Below the pieces are notes generated by a model. The model searched no databases. It worked only from the letters and a program-made list of their open reading frames with translations, and was not told the DNA's origin. A DNA stretch of 64,000 nucleotides, from positions 248,001-312,000 of the forward strand of contig JAJECP010000035.1 in assembly GCA_022821985.1 (NCBI GenBank), written 5' to 3'. Both the position numbers and the translations under genes were made by a program. Shown here piece by piece: positions 43,611 to 52,211 of this stretch (its first letter is position 1; each line of letters begins with the position of its first letter). This stretch comes from Acidimicrobiia bacterium. GTDB lineage: Bacteria; Actinomycetota; Acidimicrobiia; Acidimicrobiales; Poriferisodalaceae.

Positions 43611-44461
43611 GCCGTGGCTCCCTCGACGGGCACCCGACGCAGTTGCAGCATCAGCACCGCAAGCGCCAGCGCTGCGATCTGCGCCCAGACAGCGTCGTAG
43701 AAGTGGATGACGCCGGTCTGCACTGCCGCCACCACCAACGCTCCTGCGATCACGCCCCACAGCCGGTTGAAGCCGCCGACGATCACCACCAGGAACGCCC
43801 CGGGCAGGTACGCGAGCCCGGCTTGGGGTTCGATCGCTCCGAGCGGCGCGACGAGCGCACCCGCGATACCGGCGGTGGCCGCGCCGATACCGAACGCACA
43901 GAAGTAGGCGATGCCGGTCCGCACGCCGCTCGCGTCTGCGAGGTCACGGTCGGCAACGATCGCCCGGACGGTCAACCCGAAGCGTGAACGGGTGAAAGCG
44001 AGCAATGTCACCACCACCACCACGACGGCGATGCCGATCAGCACATAGCGATACGTGGGGAACAAGACGCCGAATGCCCGCGTCGCACCCGGCACTGGGT
44101 TGGGAACGCCGCGGAAGTCCTTGGTGAAGATCAGCTCGACGGCCTGCCGCAGGCAGATCGACAGGCCGAAGGTGGCCAGGATCGTCACCTCCGGCCGGCG
44201 ATGGATGCGACGGATCAACCCAACCTCGATGCAGGCGCCCAGCACGAACAGCACGACTGCGGCCAGCGGCAGCGACAGCCAGTGGCTGAGCCCGTTGGCG
44301 TGAGTGACGTAGGCGACGTACGCCCCGATCATCACGAACTCGCCGTGGGCGAGGTTGATGATCCCCATCAGCCCGAACACGATGCCGAGGCCGAGCGCGA
44401 CGATCGCAAGCGTCGCGAACAGACTCAGCCCGTTGAGCAGTTCGAGCGTCAGCGCATCCAA
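43607..44461 (-). CDS. Branched-chain amino acid/amide-type ABC permease (LivH-like)
   Basis: 284 residues, about eight transmembrane helices. Family marks GLGIVFGLMGIINLAHGEFVMIGAY and ATFGLSICLRQAVELIF. It starts 26 bases after the binding-protein stop and overlaps the fusion gene by four bases. Confidence 0.94.
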   Translation of the reverse strand: MDALTLELLNGLSLFATLAIVALGLGIVFGLMGIINLAHGEFVMIGAYVAYVTHANGLSHWLSLPLAAVVLFVLGACIEVGLIRRIHRRPEVTILATFGLSICLRQAVELIFTKDFRGVPNPVPGATRAFGVLFPTYRYVLIGIAVVVVVVTLLAFTRSRFGLTVRAIVADRDLADASGVRTGIAYFCAFGIGAATAGIAGALVAPLGAIEPQAGLAYLPGAFLVVIVGGFNRLWGVIAGALVVAAVQTGVIHFYDAVWAQIAALALAVLMLQLRRVPVEGATA

Positions 44462-44486
44462 GGGACTGGGCTACGAGACTGAGTCG

Positions 44487-45827
44487 TTAGGGACTGCAGG
44501 TCTCGTCGGGCTCCACTGCTGGGAACGACTGGACGATGAGCTGTGAGCCGTCGGACTGGATCTCCGCCACGTAGATCGGCTGCGCCAGGTGACGGCTGCC
44601 GGTGATGGAGATGTCCCCGGTCGGCGTCGAGAGCGACAGGCCTTCGAGAGCCGCTGCCACAGCCGCCGTGTCGGTAGTGCCGGCTGCGTTCGCCGCTGCG
44701 GCGTAGAGCAACGCGGCGTCGTAGATGTGCGAGCTGAACGTCATGTGCGGCGGCGCGTCAGCCCCGAACTGCTCGAAGTAGCGAGCCACGAACGCGTTGT
44801 TGGCGGGGTTGTCGACTTCCTTGAAGTAGCCCAGCGTGACCCGCATGCCGGCGGTGACAGCGGGTCCCATCACGCCGAGCACGTTCTCCTCATAGATGTT
44901 CGCCAGCCTCGGGATGGCGTCCTGACCGATGCCGAAGTCCACCGCCTGGGTCTCGAATGCGATGGCGTCGCCGCCGACGAGCGCCGGGAAGATCAGATCG
45001 GCCCCCGAGCCCGCGATCTGCTGGGCGACAGAGGAGAAGTCCTGGGTGCCGAGGGGGACGTATTCCTCGCCCACCACTTCGCCCCCTGCGGCCTCGATGT
45101 ACTGCCGAGCGAGCTCGAAGCTCCGCCGCGGCCACACGTAGTCGTTGCCGAGCAAGAACCACTTGCTGCCGCCGGTCTCGTCCATCATCCACGGGATGAC
45201 CGGTGCGAGCTGCTGGCTGGGCACCTCTCCCGTGTTGAACATCACCGGCGAGCACTCGCCGCCCTCATAGAGGGCCGCGTAGATGTACAGCACGCCGGCA
45301 TCCTCGGCGAGCGGCTTGGCGGCTTCACGAGTCGCGCTGGAATGGGTGCCGAGCACCACGTCGACCCCGTCCGATTCGATGAGCTGCTCCATGGCCTGGC
45401 GCCCGACGGCGGGATCGGTGGCGTCGTCGGCGAGGAACGTCTCGACCGGTCGGCCGTTGATGCCGCCAGCGGCATTGATGTCCTCTTCGATGAACTCTGC
45501 GATGTTGGCCGTGGGCTGGCCGAAGATGCCGGCGGGACCGCTGTTGGAGAACAGGATCCCGATGCGCACCGGCTCCCCCGACGGCTCGGCGGGCTCGTCC
45601 GGCGCGGTGGTCGCAGGTGCTTCGGTGGGTTCGGGCGCTGCGTCGCTGTCGTCGGCTGGCTCGTCGGCAGGGGCAGGCGCCGCCTCGGCCTCGGTCGCCG
45701 CCGGTTCAGCGACTGCGGGCTCATCGTCGCTCGTCGCGCACGCCGCTGCCATCCCCAGCAGCAGCGCCATCATGATTGCTGCGGTTCGAAAACGGGACCG
45801 CGTCCGTGGTTTCAGTGTGCTCCCCAC
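44487..45827 (-). CDS. Amide/urea-type ABC substrate-binding lipoprotein (UrtA/AmiC-like)
   Basis: 446 residues from GTG 45827, chosen because GGGGGAGG stands eight bases upstream; an ATG at 45866 lies inside the operator. Lipobox MAAAC puts the lipidated Cys at residue 30. An acidic Pro/Ala/Glu linker runs to about 80. The type I binding fold starts at VRIGILFSNSGPAGIFG and contains KWFLLGNDYVWPRRS and EYVPLGTQDF, as in UrtA and AmiC and less like LivK. The likely ligand is a short amide, urea or an analogue. Confidence 0.92.
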   Translation of the reverse strand: MGSTLKPRTRSRFRTAAIMMALLLGMAAACATSDDEPAVAEPAATEAEAAPAPADEPADDSDAAPEPTEAPATTAPDEPAEPSGEPVRIGILFSNSGPAGIFGQPTANIAEFIEEDINAAGGINGRPVETFLADDATDPAVGRQAMEQLIESDGVDVVLGTHSSATREAAKPLAEDAGVLYIYAALYEGGECSPVMFNTGEVPSQQLAPVIPWMMDETGGSKWFLLGNDYVWPRRSFELARQYIEAAGGEVVGEEYVPLGTQDFSSVAQQIAGSGADLIFPALVGGDAIAFETQAVDFGIGQDAIPRLANIYEENVLGVMGPAVTAGMRVTLGYFKEVDNPANNAFVARYFEQFGADAPPHMTFSSHIYDAALLYAAAANAAGTTDTAAVAAALEGLSLSTPTGDISITGSRHLAQPIYVAEIQSDGSQLIVQSFPAVEPDETCSP

Positions 45828-45842
45828 GGCGTCAACCTCCCC

Positions 45843-45870
45843 CAATATGTGAGTAGATATTGACATATTG
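45843..45870. promoter_or_regulatory. Operator and promoter of the amide transporter operon
   Basis: Perfect 8-base arms CAATATGT (45843-45850) and ACATATTG (45863-45870), 12-base spacer. On the minus strand a TTGACC -35 (45888-45893) sits 17 bases before CAATAT, which would be a weak -10 inside the right arm, so a bound repressor would block transcription. The inner part matches the site upstream of the arsR gene: TGTCAA-n6-CTCACATAT here and TGTCAA-n6-TTCACATAT there. Confidence 0.65.
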
Positions 45871-45958
45871 TCCCGTCAAACGGCCCGGGTCAAGCGCGGA
45901 GATACACGAGCGGACGGCCCCGGCGCCGACGCGGCGGGTTCAGCCAGAAGCCTGAGAA

Positions 45959-47395
45959 TCAGGCGGGTGCTGCGACGGGAAGCTCGTCGATTACCTGGAC
46001 ACCGGCCGGTGTAGCTTCCCCCAGCAGCAGCGACTCCAGCGATCCGCCCCTGCCGCAACGGCGCGGCCCGCGATACGTGCTCGTTCGCAAGCCCCTCAGC
46101 AGCGACGGCGGATCGGTTCCCCCGCCCGACCTGCAGGCTGTCGCCCAGGTGTGCACTGCTTCGTACACCCCTTCCGCGGCGGCCGACACCGGAGGGGCGC
46201 ACTCGCCGAACCGGTCGGCATAGCGCCGCAGGAATTCACGGTTCTCTGCGGAATCCATGCCGACGAAGTAGCCGAGCGCGTTCCAGATGCCCGCAGCCGA
46301 ATCGCCGAGATGCTCCACCACGGCGTCATCCATGAGCGGCGCGAACGTACGGGTGGTCGAGCGGAGGCCCGACGACGAGAACTCGCTCTCGAAGCGGACG
46401 TGATCCTGCCCGACGAAGCTCGACACGACGTGGTCGGTGCCGTGTTCGCCAATGGCCGAGATCACCGGCGTGAAGTCCTCGGTTCCCAGCGGTACGTAAC
46501 CCTCGCCGCTGACCGTGCCGCCCATGCGCTCGATGACCTCCCGCGCGGCCATGCCGATCGCCCGGGGCCACGAGTAGTCGTTGCCGGCCAGAAACCAGCG
46601 GCTCCCGCCGGTCGCCTCGGCCAGCAGCGGGAGGGCTCGGTGCAACTGGTCCAGCGGCCGCTCGCCGAAATGGATCAGCAGCGGATGCGTGGGGACTACC
46701 TCGCTGGTCGGCGTGTAGAGGTACGGGATGCCCAAGGCAACAGCGATCGGCGAAGTGGCGGAGTAGGTGGCCGAGGAGTGCATGCCCACCACCGCGGCGA
46801 TTCCCGACACCCCGCAGAGACGGCGCATCGCGACGACTCCCGTGCCGGGATCGGTGGCGTCATCGGCAACCATCAGGCGAACGTCGCGACCTGCCACGCC
46901 GCCGTCGGCATTGATCTCCTCGACGGCGAGCTGCGCACAGTTGACCGTCGAGCGTCCGAGGATCCCCGCACTCCCCGACAGCGACGTGAGCAGTCCGAGC
47001 GGAACCTCCCAGCCCTCGGCGTCGCTGCCGCAGAGCAGCCCCAGGTCGGCCCCGAGGCGCGTGAACTCGCGATCGTCGATGCTGACGCGGATGCGCAGCC
47101 GGGTGCCGCCGCTGCGCAGCGGATCGAGGTGGCATGCCACATGGCCGAACCAGGGCGACTCGTGCACCAAGTCGATCCGCCGGACCGGTTTGCAGCTCAG
47201 CACCCGTGCCGTTCCGTGCACCCGTGACCCCTCGCCGATGGGAAGGGCCAGCCGCACCAGCGCGCCGGGCGCCAGCGCCTCGGCCTCGGAGCCGAACAGC
47301 CAACCCAGCGATGGGTCGCCGGATCCGAACAGCGCGAACAACTCGCTCGGGTCTGCTGCCAGCCGCACCTCGCTGCTCAGAACGAGTTCAGCCAT
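45959..47395 (-). CDS. SRPBCC domain fused to AmiC-like ligand-binding domain (cytoplasmic sensor)
   Basis: 478 residues without a signal peptide. Residues 1 to about 112 are an SRPBCC/AHSA1-type domain (SSEVRLAADPSELFALF, PGALVRLALP, DLVHESPWFGHVACHL, GGTRLRIRV). From 130 to the end lies a type I binding fold closely related to the transporter lipoprotein downstream: shared DDATDP, HSSAT, TGGS-WFL-GNDY-WPR and YVPLGT-DF. AmiC of Pseudomonas is a precedent for a cytoplasmic binding protein acting as a regulator. It lies 9 bases after arsR. I infer that it senses the amide and modulates ArsR or an effector. Confidence 0.85.
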   Translation of the reverse strand: MAELVLSSEVRLAADPSELFALFGSGDPSLGWLFGSEAEALAPGALVRLALPIGEGSRVHGTARVLSCKPVRRIDLVHESPWFGHVACHLDPLRSGGTRLRIRVSIDDREFTRLGADLGLLCGSDAEGWEVPLGLLTSLSGSAGILGRSTVNCAQLAVEEINADGGVAGRDVRLMVADDATDPGTGVVAMRRLCGVSGIAAVVGMHSSATYSATSPIAVALGIPYLYTPTSEVVPTHPLLIHFGERPLDQLHRALPLLAEATGGSRWFLAGNDYSWPRAIGMAAREVIERMGGTVSGEGYVPLGTEDFTPVISAIGEHGTDHVVSSFVGQDHVRFESEFSSSGLRSTTRTFAPLMDDAVVEHLGDSAAGIWNALGYFVGMDSAENREFLRRYADRFGECAPPVSAAAEGVYEAVHTWATACRSGGGTDPPSLLRGLRTSTYRGPRRCGRGGSLESLLLGEATPAGVQVIDELPVAAPA

Positions 47396-47404
47396 CGCAA
47401 GCCC

Positions 47405-47773
47405 CTAGGCGCTCAGCCCGTCGTCCCGCTGGCCGGCGTCGCCGCTTGCGGCGCCGGCGACCGCTTCGTTCATCGCGTCCGCGAGCTGCTCGAGAGAGTT
47501 CTGGTACACGGAGGCGAGAAAGGCAACCACCGTGTCAGCGGGCGTCGAGGTCAGCGAGTAGTGCCGATAACGGCCGTCCCGCCGCTCGGTGATCAGCCCT
47601 GCAAGACGCAGGATCCGCAGATGCGACGACACCGCCGTGCGGCCGACGCCGTCGAACCGGGAGGCGATCTCCCCCACCGTCAGCTCGCCGTGCTCGCCGA
47701 TCAAGCCCAAGATGGCCCGGCGCGTCTGGTCCGCCAGGGCGGAGAACGTGGCATCGCTAGTGGGATCGGTCAT
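47405..47773 (-). CDS. ArsR-family transcriptional repressor
   Basis: 122 residues. Winged helix: LADQTRRAILGLIGEHGELTVGEIAS, recognition helix RTAVSSHLRILRLAGLI, wing TERRDGRYRHYSLT. There is no Cys metal site, so it belongs to the non-metal ArsR group often found with AHSA1/SRPBCC partners. It forms a two-gene unit with the sensor fusion, and operator-like sequence lies just upstream of its start. Confidence 0.92.
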   Translation of the reverse strand: MTDPTSDATFSALADQTRRAILGLIGEHGELTVGEIASRFDGVGRTAVSSHLRILRLAGLITERRDGRYRHYSLTSTPADTVVAFLASVYQNSLEQLADAMNEAVAGAASGDAGQRDDGLSA

Positions 47774-47792
47774 GCGCGCTCTTGCATCGGCT

Positions 47793-47813
47793 TGTCAACA
47801 CTTGTTCACATAT
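47793..47813. promoter_or_regulatory. Operator-like site upstream of arsR
   Basis: Plus strand TGTCAA, six bases, TTCACATAT; imperfect inverted repeat TGTCAA/TTCACA with the N6 spacing usual for ArsR sites. It matches the transporter-operon site at 16 of 21 positions. It lies 20-40 bases before the arsR start codon and suggests autoregulation. Confidence 0.6.
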
Positions 47814-47854
47814 CCTGCCACATTGAGGGCACACAGCCGTCGGCCGCCGAGCAG

Positions 47855-48643
47855 TTAGATCGCCGACACCGTCCGGCCGAGCAGGGCGAACAGCGGTTCC
47901 TTGGTGGCTTCGAGCGCTGCCGAGACTTCTTCATGCGAGATCTCGCCGTCGAACATGCCTGCCGCCATGTTCGCCACAATGGCGATGCCGGCGTAAGGAA
48001 TGCCGGCCTCGCGGGCCAGTGCCACCTCCGGATAGCCGGTCATGCCGACGACGCTGCCGCCCATCTGCGCATACATGCGGATCTCTGCGGGCGTCTCGAA
48101 GCGGGGCCCGTTCGTGCAGACGTAGGTGGCTGTGGGGGCCACGTCGATGCCCTCGGTCTCTGCCGCTGCGGCCAGCGCAGCGCGCAGCGACGGGTCGTAG
48201 GGCGTCGTCATGTCGGTGTGGGTGACCTGACCCGGCTGATCGAAGAAGGTGGCAGCGCGGCCGGTGGTGAATTCCAAGTAGTCGTCGAGCAGCAGGAACG
48301 AGCCCGTCCCCCGCTCAGGCACCATCGAGCCCACGACGCTCACGGCCAGGATGGCGGTGGCTCCTAGATCCCCGATGGCCGCGATGTTGGCCCGGTAGTT
48401 GATGGCCGACGGCGGGATCGAGTGGTCGCCTCCGTGGCGCGGCACGAAGACGATCCGGCGCTCGTGCCAGCGGCCGGTCATGGCATGGGCCTCGCCCCAG
48501 TCGGTCTGCACCTCATGGTGCTCTGCCTCGCTCAGGCCCGGCAGTTCATAGAAGCCCGTTCCGGCGATGATCCCCACCGGGGGGCGCTCGTGGCCCGCGC
48601 CGCCGTTCCCGCCGGTCTCGTTCGCATCGCTCATCTCACTCAC
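47855..48643 (-). CDS. mtnP: S-methyl-5'-thioadenosine phosphorylase (MtnP/PNP family)
   Basis: 262 residues from GTG 48643; Met4 at 48634 is an alternative. Motifs: VGIIAGTGFYELPG near residue 24, PRHGGDHSIPPSAINYRANI for phosphate and purine binding, TYVCTNGPRFETPAEI, and GMTGYPEVALAREAGI. It cleaves MTA (or another 6-purine nucleoside) to adenine and methylthioribose phosphate. The GTGA overlap with the deaminase gene marks a salvage operon. Confidence 0.88.
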   Translation of the reverse strand: MSEMSDANETGGNGGAGHERPPVGIIAGTGFYELPGLSEAEHHEVQTDWGEAHAMTGRWHERRIVFVPRHGGDHSIPPSAINYRANIAAIGDLGATAILAVSVVGSMVPERGTGSFLLLDDYLEFTTGRAATFFDQPGQVTHTDMTTPYDPSLRAALAAAAETEGIDVAPTATYVCTNGPRFETPAEIRMYAQMGGSVVGMTGYPEVALAREAGIPYAGIAIVANMAAGMFDGEISHEEVSAALEATKEPLFALLGRTVSAI

Positions 48644-49986
48644 GTCCCAGATTCCTGCGCCAGTCGCTGCGCTCGATGCTGCACTTCATAGCGAGCCCGT
48701 GACTCGTCGACCGTGAGGCACACGCGGTCGGCAATCACTCGCTCGCCGCCTACCCAGACATCGGTGACGTGCCGGCTTCCCCCGGCCCAGGCCACATGCG
48801 CGATCAGCTCCTGGGGCGAGGTGACCGGCACGAACGCAGGGTCGTCGAGGTCGAGCCGGATCATGTCGGCCCAGCGGCCGGGCTCCAGCACGCCGGTGTG
48901 CAGGTCCAGCGCCTCCGCACCGCCGCGGGTCGCCATGGAGATCACCTGCTGAGCGCTCATCACGGTGGGATCGAGCGAGGTCACCCGTGCCAGCAGCGAG
49001 GCGATCTTGATCTCCTCCCACAGATCCAGGTCGTCGTTGGACGCAGGTCCGTCGGTAGCGAGCGACACCGTGATGCCCCGCTCGATCATCTCGGGCACCC
49101 GGGCCACACCCGAGCCCAGCTTCATATTGCTGACGGGGCAGTGAGCCACGGCAACGCCGGACGAGGCGTAGATGTCGAGGTCGGCATCATCCAGCCAGAC
49201 ACTGTGTGCTGCGAGCACGCGCCCGTCGAGCGCGCCGGCGTCGGCCAGCAAGCGCGGCACGCTGGCCCCGCCGTGTTGCTTGGCGAGCGCATCACCCTCA
49301 TCGGCGGTCTCCGCCACATGGATGTGCAGCAGGGCGTCCCGCTCGCGGGCCGCGGCCGCGATCTCCGCGCAGGCTCCGACGCCGAGGTCGTACGCCGAAT
49401 GCGGAGCGAACCCGATCGTGACGAGTCCCGATGAGTCGTCCACCGCGTCGTGCACGGCAGCGATCTCGCCGACTCGATCGGCGACGCTTCCGGTGTCGTC
49501 CAAGTGCGCCACCGACAGCACCCCCGGGCACATGACCAGCCGGATGCCGGCCTCACTGCCCGCATCGATCACGTCGTGTTCGAAGGCGTACATCTCGCAG
49601 GTGGTGGTGACGCCCGAGCGCAGCATCTCGACCGAGCCCAGCGTCATCCCCCACCACACGTCGGTGGGGTGCAGGCGGCCCTCCCGTGGCCACATCACCT
49701 CCTCGAGCCAGGCCATCAACGGCAGGCCGTCGCCCGCACCGCGCACCAAGGTCATCGGCGTATGCGCATGGGTGTTGACGAGACCCGGCATCAGCAGCCC
49801 GCCCAGGTTGATCACCGGTGCATCAGTGGCCGATGCGTCGGCGGCGGCGCCGACCCATGCGATGCGCCCGTCCGCACGAACGTCCACCGCCCCCCGCTCG
49901 ATCATCGCGAAGTGCTCGTCGCAGGTCAGCACGACATCGGCGAGATAGCGGATGTCGATCGAGGGGGCGTCTGATCCGTTCGGCAC
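48640..49986 (-). CDS. mtaD: MTA/SAH deaminase-type amidohydrolase
   Basis: 448 residues. Amidohydrolase metal site: NTHAHTP (HxH), HIHVAE, AHSVWL and the Asp in TDGPASND. The composite fold and length fit 5-methylthioadenosine/S-adenosylhomocysteine deaminase and the related TrzN/AtzA group. The neighbouring mtnP supports an MTA role. It is divergent from a Liv permease with only 66 bases between. Confidence 0.85.
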   Translation of the reverse strand: MPNGSDAPSIDIRYLADVVLTCDEHFAMIERGAVDVRADGRIAWVGAAADASATDAPVINLGGLLMPGLVNTHAHTPMTLVRGAGDGLPLMAWLEEVMWPREGRLHPTDVWWGMTLGSVEMLRSGVTTTCEMYAFEHDVIDAGSEAGIRLVMCPGVLSVAHLDDTGSVADRVGEIAAVHDAVDDSSGLVTIGFAPHSAYDLGVGACAEIAAAARERDALLHIHVAETADEGDALAKQHGGASVPRLLADAGALDGRVLAAHSVWLDDADLDIYASSGVAVAHCPVSNMKLGSGVARVPEMIERGITVSLATDGPASNDDLDLWEEIKIASLLARVTSLDPTVMSAQQVISMATRGGAEALDLHTGVLEPGRWADMIRLDLDDPAFVPVTSPQELIAHVAWAGGSRHVTDVWVGGERVIADRVCLTVDESRARYEVQHRAQRLAQESGT

Positions 49987-50052
49987 GGCCTCATCTTCGC
50001 ACCGGCGGGCGGCGAGGGGTCAACGCGCCCGCCCGTGACACAATCTGCGGCC

Positions 50053-50997
50053 GTGACCCTGTTCCTGCAGCGGGTCTTCGACTCGTTTGCCAACGGCTCC
50101 GCGTACGCAGCCTTGGCGGTGGCGATCTCGATGGTGTTCCGCTCGACCGGGGTGCTGAACCTGGCGCAGGGCCAGATGGCGATGCTCTCCGCGTACATCG
50201 CCGTGGTGTTCGCTGCGGGCGCCGACCCTGGCGTGGCGTTCTCGGGCTGGCTGACGCCGTTCGCCACGCCGTGGCCGATCTGGGCGGCGGTTGCCGGCGC
50301 GGTCGTCGTGTCTGCCGCGGTGGGCGCCTTGCTGGAATACACGGTCATCCGGCCGATGCGCGGCGATCCCGTGCCGACCATCGGGGCGACGCTCGGGCTG
50401 TACCTGCTCATCGGCACCTTCGTGGTGAAGCACTTCAGCGGTCGCCAGAGGTTCCTGGGCTCTCCATTCCCGCAGGAGCACACCGACCGGTTCATCATCG
50501 GCGGTGCTCGGCTGTGGTTCGACACCATCGGGCTGACACTCACGATGCTGGCGGCCATCGGCCTGCTCGCGCTGATACAGCGCACGACCAAGGTCGGGCT
50601 CGCCTTCCGGGCCATCACCTCCAATCGCGACAGCTCTGCGCTCGTGGGCATCAGGGTGGAGTGGGTGGTGATGGGCGGATGGGCGGTCGCAGCAGCCTTG
50701 GGAGGGCTGGCCGGCGGTCTCATTGCAGGCGAGTTGAACGTGCGCCCCGACATGATGGAGCGTCTCCTGATCTTCGGCCTTGCAGCCGCCACGCTCGGCG
50801 GCCTGCGCAGCCCCGCCCTGGCACTCGCCGGGGGCTATCTGTTCGCCTTCGCCGAGACGATGATGGCTGGCTACGTCGGCTTCATCGACAGCCAAGTGAC
50901 GCTGGTGTGGGCGCTCGGCGTGCTCATCGTGGTGCTGTCGGTGCGGCCGTCCGGACTGCTGTCGCGCAAGGCAGCGCGCCAGGGGCTGCGGACGTGA
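50053..50997 (+). CDS. LivH-type ABC permease (second set)
   Basis: 314 residues from GTG 50053; GTG 50035 is an alternative start. About eight transmembrane helices with VAISMVFRSTGVLNLAQGQMAMLSAY and IGATLGLYLLIGTFVV. It is a different branch from the LivH of the amide operon. No binding protein or ATPase is adjacent. It is coupled to a LivM-type gene. Confidence 0.9.
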   Translation: MTLFLQRVFDSFANGSAYAALAVAISMVFRSTGVLNLAQGQMAMLSAYIAVVFAAGADPGVAFSGWLTPFATPWPIWAAVAGAVVVSAAVGALLEYTVIRPMRGDPVPTIGATLGLYLLIGTFVVKHFSGRQRFLGSPFPQEHTDRFIIGGARLWFDTIGLTLTMLAAIGLLALIQRTTKVGLAFRAITSNRDSSALVGIRVEWVVMGGWAVAAALGGLAGGLIAGELNVRPDMMERLLIFGLAAATLGGLRSPALALAGGYLFAFAETMMAGYVGFIDSQVTLVWALGVLIVVLSVRPSGLLSRKAARQGLRT

Positions 50998-52211
50998 CCG
51001 ATTCGCACGAGCCGCCGACTCCCGGATCCGAATCACCGGTGTTCCGCCTGGGTCTTCGCGAAGCCCCCGTCCCGCACGGCAGTCCCGCTGTGAGCGTTCC
51101 CATCCCCCGGGCCGGCGCAGCACGCGAAGTCGCTGAATCGGACACGCCGGCCACGCCCGCTCGCGATCAAGCACCCGACGGCCCAGCGCCACTCGCCGTC
51201 ATACCGTCCGACTCGACCCAGCCGGCCGCGGCGCGGTGGCCATCCCGGCTGACCGTTGCGGCACTGGTCGCGATCGCTGCGTTGGTGGTCGTGGTACCGC
51301 TGCGAGCCTCGTCCACCTTCCTCACCGATGTCACCCAGCTCGCAGCGTTCTGCCTCGTCTTCGCCGGGCTCTGGCTGCTGACGCACCGGATGGGCCTGCT
51401 GTCGGTCGGCCACGGAGCACTGACTGGCGTCGGCGCTTATGCCGCCCTGCACGCCGTGAACGACTTCGGCTTGCCGCCGATGCTGATGCCGCTGGCCGGC
51501 TTTGCCGCGGGCTGCGCGGTCGGTGCGCTGCTCGGCATCCCGGCGCTGCGCTTGCCGAAGGCGTACCTGGCGCTGCTGACCCTGTCGGCGGCAGTGGCGT
51601 TCCCGATCGTGCTGCGCCAGCTCGACGGCCCGCTGCCGGTCACCCTCGACAGCGAGTTCATCGCGCCGACCTGGACCGGCATCGCACCCAACGACGAGCA
51701 CATCTGGGAGTTCTGGATTGTGGTGGCGTGGGTGGCGGTTGCCTTCTGGCTGCTGCATGGCCTGCTGACGGGGCCGATCGGGCGCGCACTGGTCGCTACC
51801 AGGGATGAGCCCACCGCGGCCGCGACCTTCGGCGTGTCGGTGTACCGGCTGCGCTTGGCTGGGGTGAGCCTCAGCAGCGGTCTCGCTGGCCTGGCCGGCG
51901 GCCTCATGCTGATCCCGGTGAACTTCAACGACCAGTTTCAGTATCCCGAGGAACTGTCGATCAAGCTGTTCGCCCTGACGATCGCCTTCGGCAGCACGGC
52001 GATCGGGGGCAGCCGGCTCATCATGACCGTTCCGGCGGCAACCGTTCTGGTGCTCTTGCCGGTCTGGCTCGTCGACCGGCCCGGTTGGGTCAACCAAGGC
52101 GGCTGGATCGGCTTCTTGAAGTCTGAGTTCTTCCTGTATGCGGCGCTGCTGCTGGTGGCCGCCTACGCACGCAGCCGCCGGGCGCGCGCCGTGCGGCTGT
52201 ACGACGCATGA
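50994..52211 (+). CDS. LivM-type ABC permease (second set)
   Basis: 405 residues from GTG 50994 (GTGA overlap); the longer frame antisense to mtaD was rejected. The first 80 residues are a Pro/Ser-rich disordered N-terminus, unusual for LivM. Then about ten transmembrane helices with HRMGLLSVGHGALTGVGAYA and FGSTAIGGSRLI. Since ATPases are missing here, it may use those encoded elsewhere. Confidence 0.9.
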   Translation: MTDSHEPPTPGSESPVFRLGLREAPVPHGSPAVSVPIPRAGAAREVAESDTPATPARDQAPDGPAPLAVIPSDSTQPAAARWPSRLTVAALVAIAALVVVVPLRASSTFLTDVTQLAAFCLVFAGLWLLTHRMGLLSVGHGALTGVGAYAALHAVNDFGLPPMLMPLAGFAAGCAVGALLGIPALRLPKAYLALLTLSAAVAFPIVLRQLDGPLPVTLDSEFIAPTWTGIAPNDEHIWEFWIVVAWVAVAFWLLHGLLTGPIGRALVATRDEPTAAATFGVSVYRLRLAGVSLSSGLAGLAGGLMLIPVNFNDQFQYPEELSIKLFALTIAFGSTAIGGSRLIMTVPAATVLVLLPVWLVDRPGWVNQGGWIGFLKSEFFLYAALLLVAAYARSRRARAVRLYDA

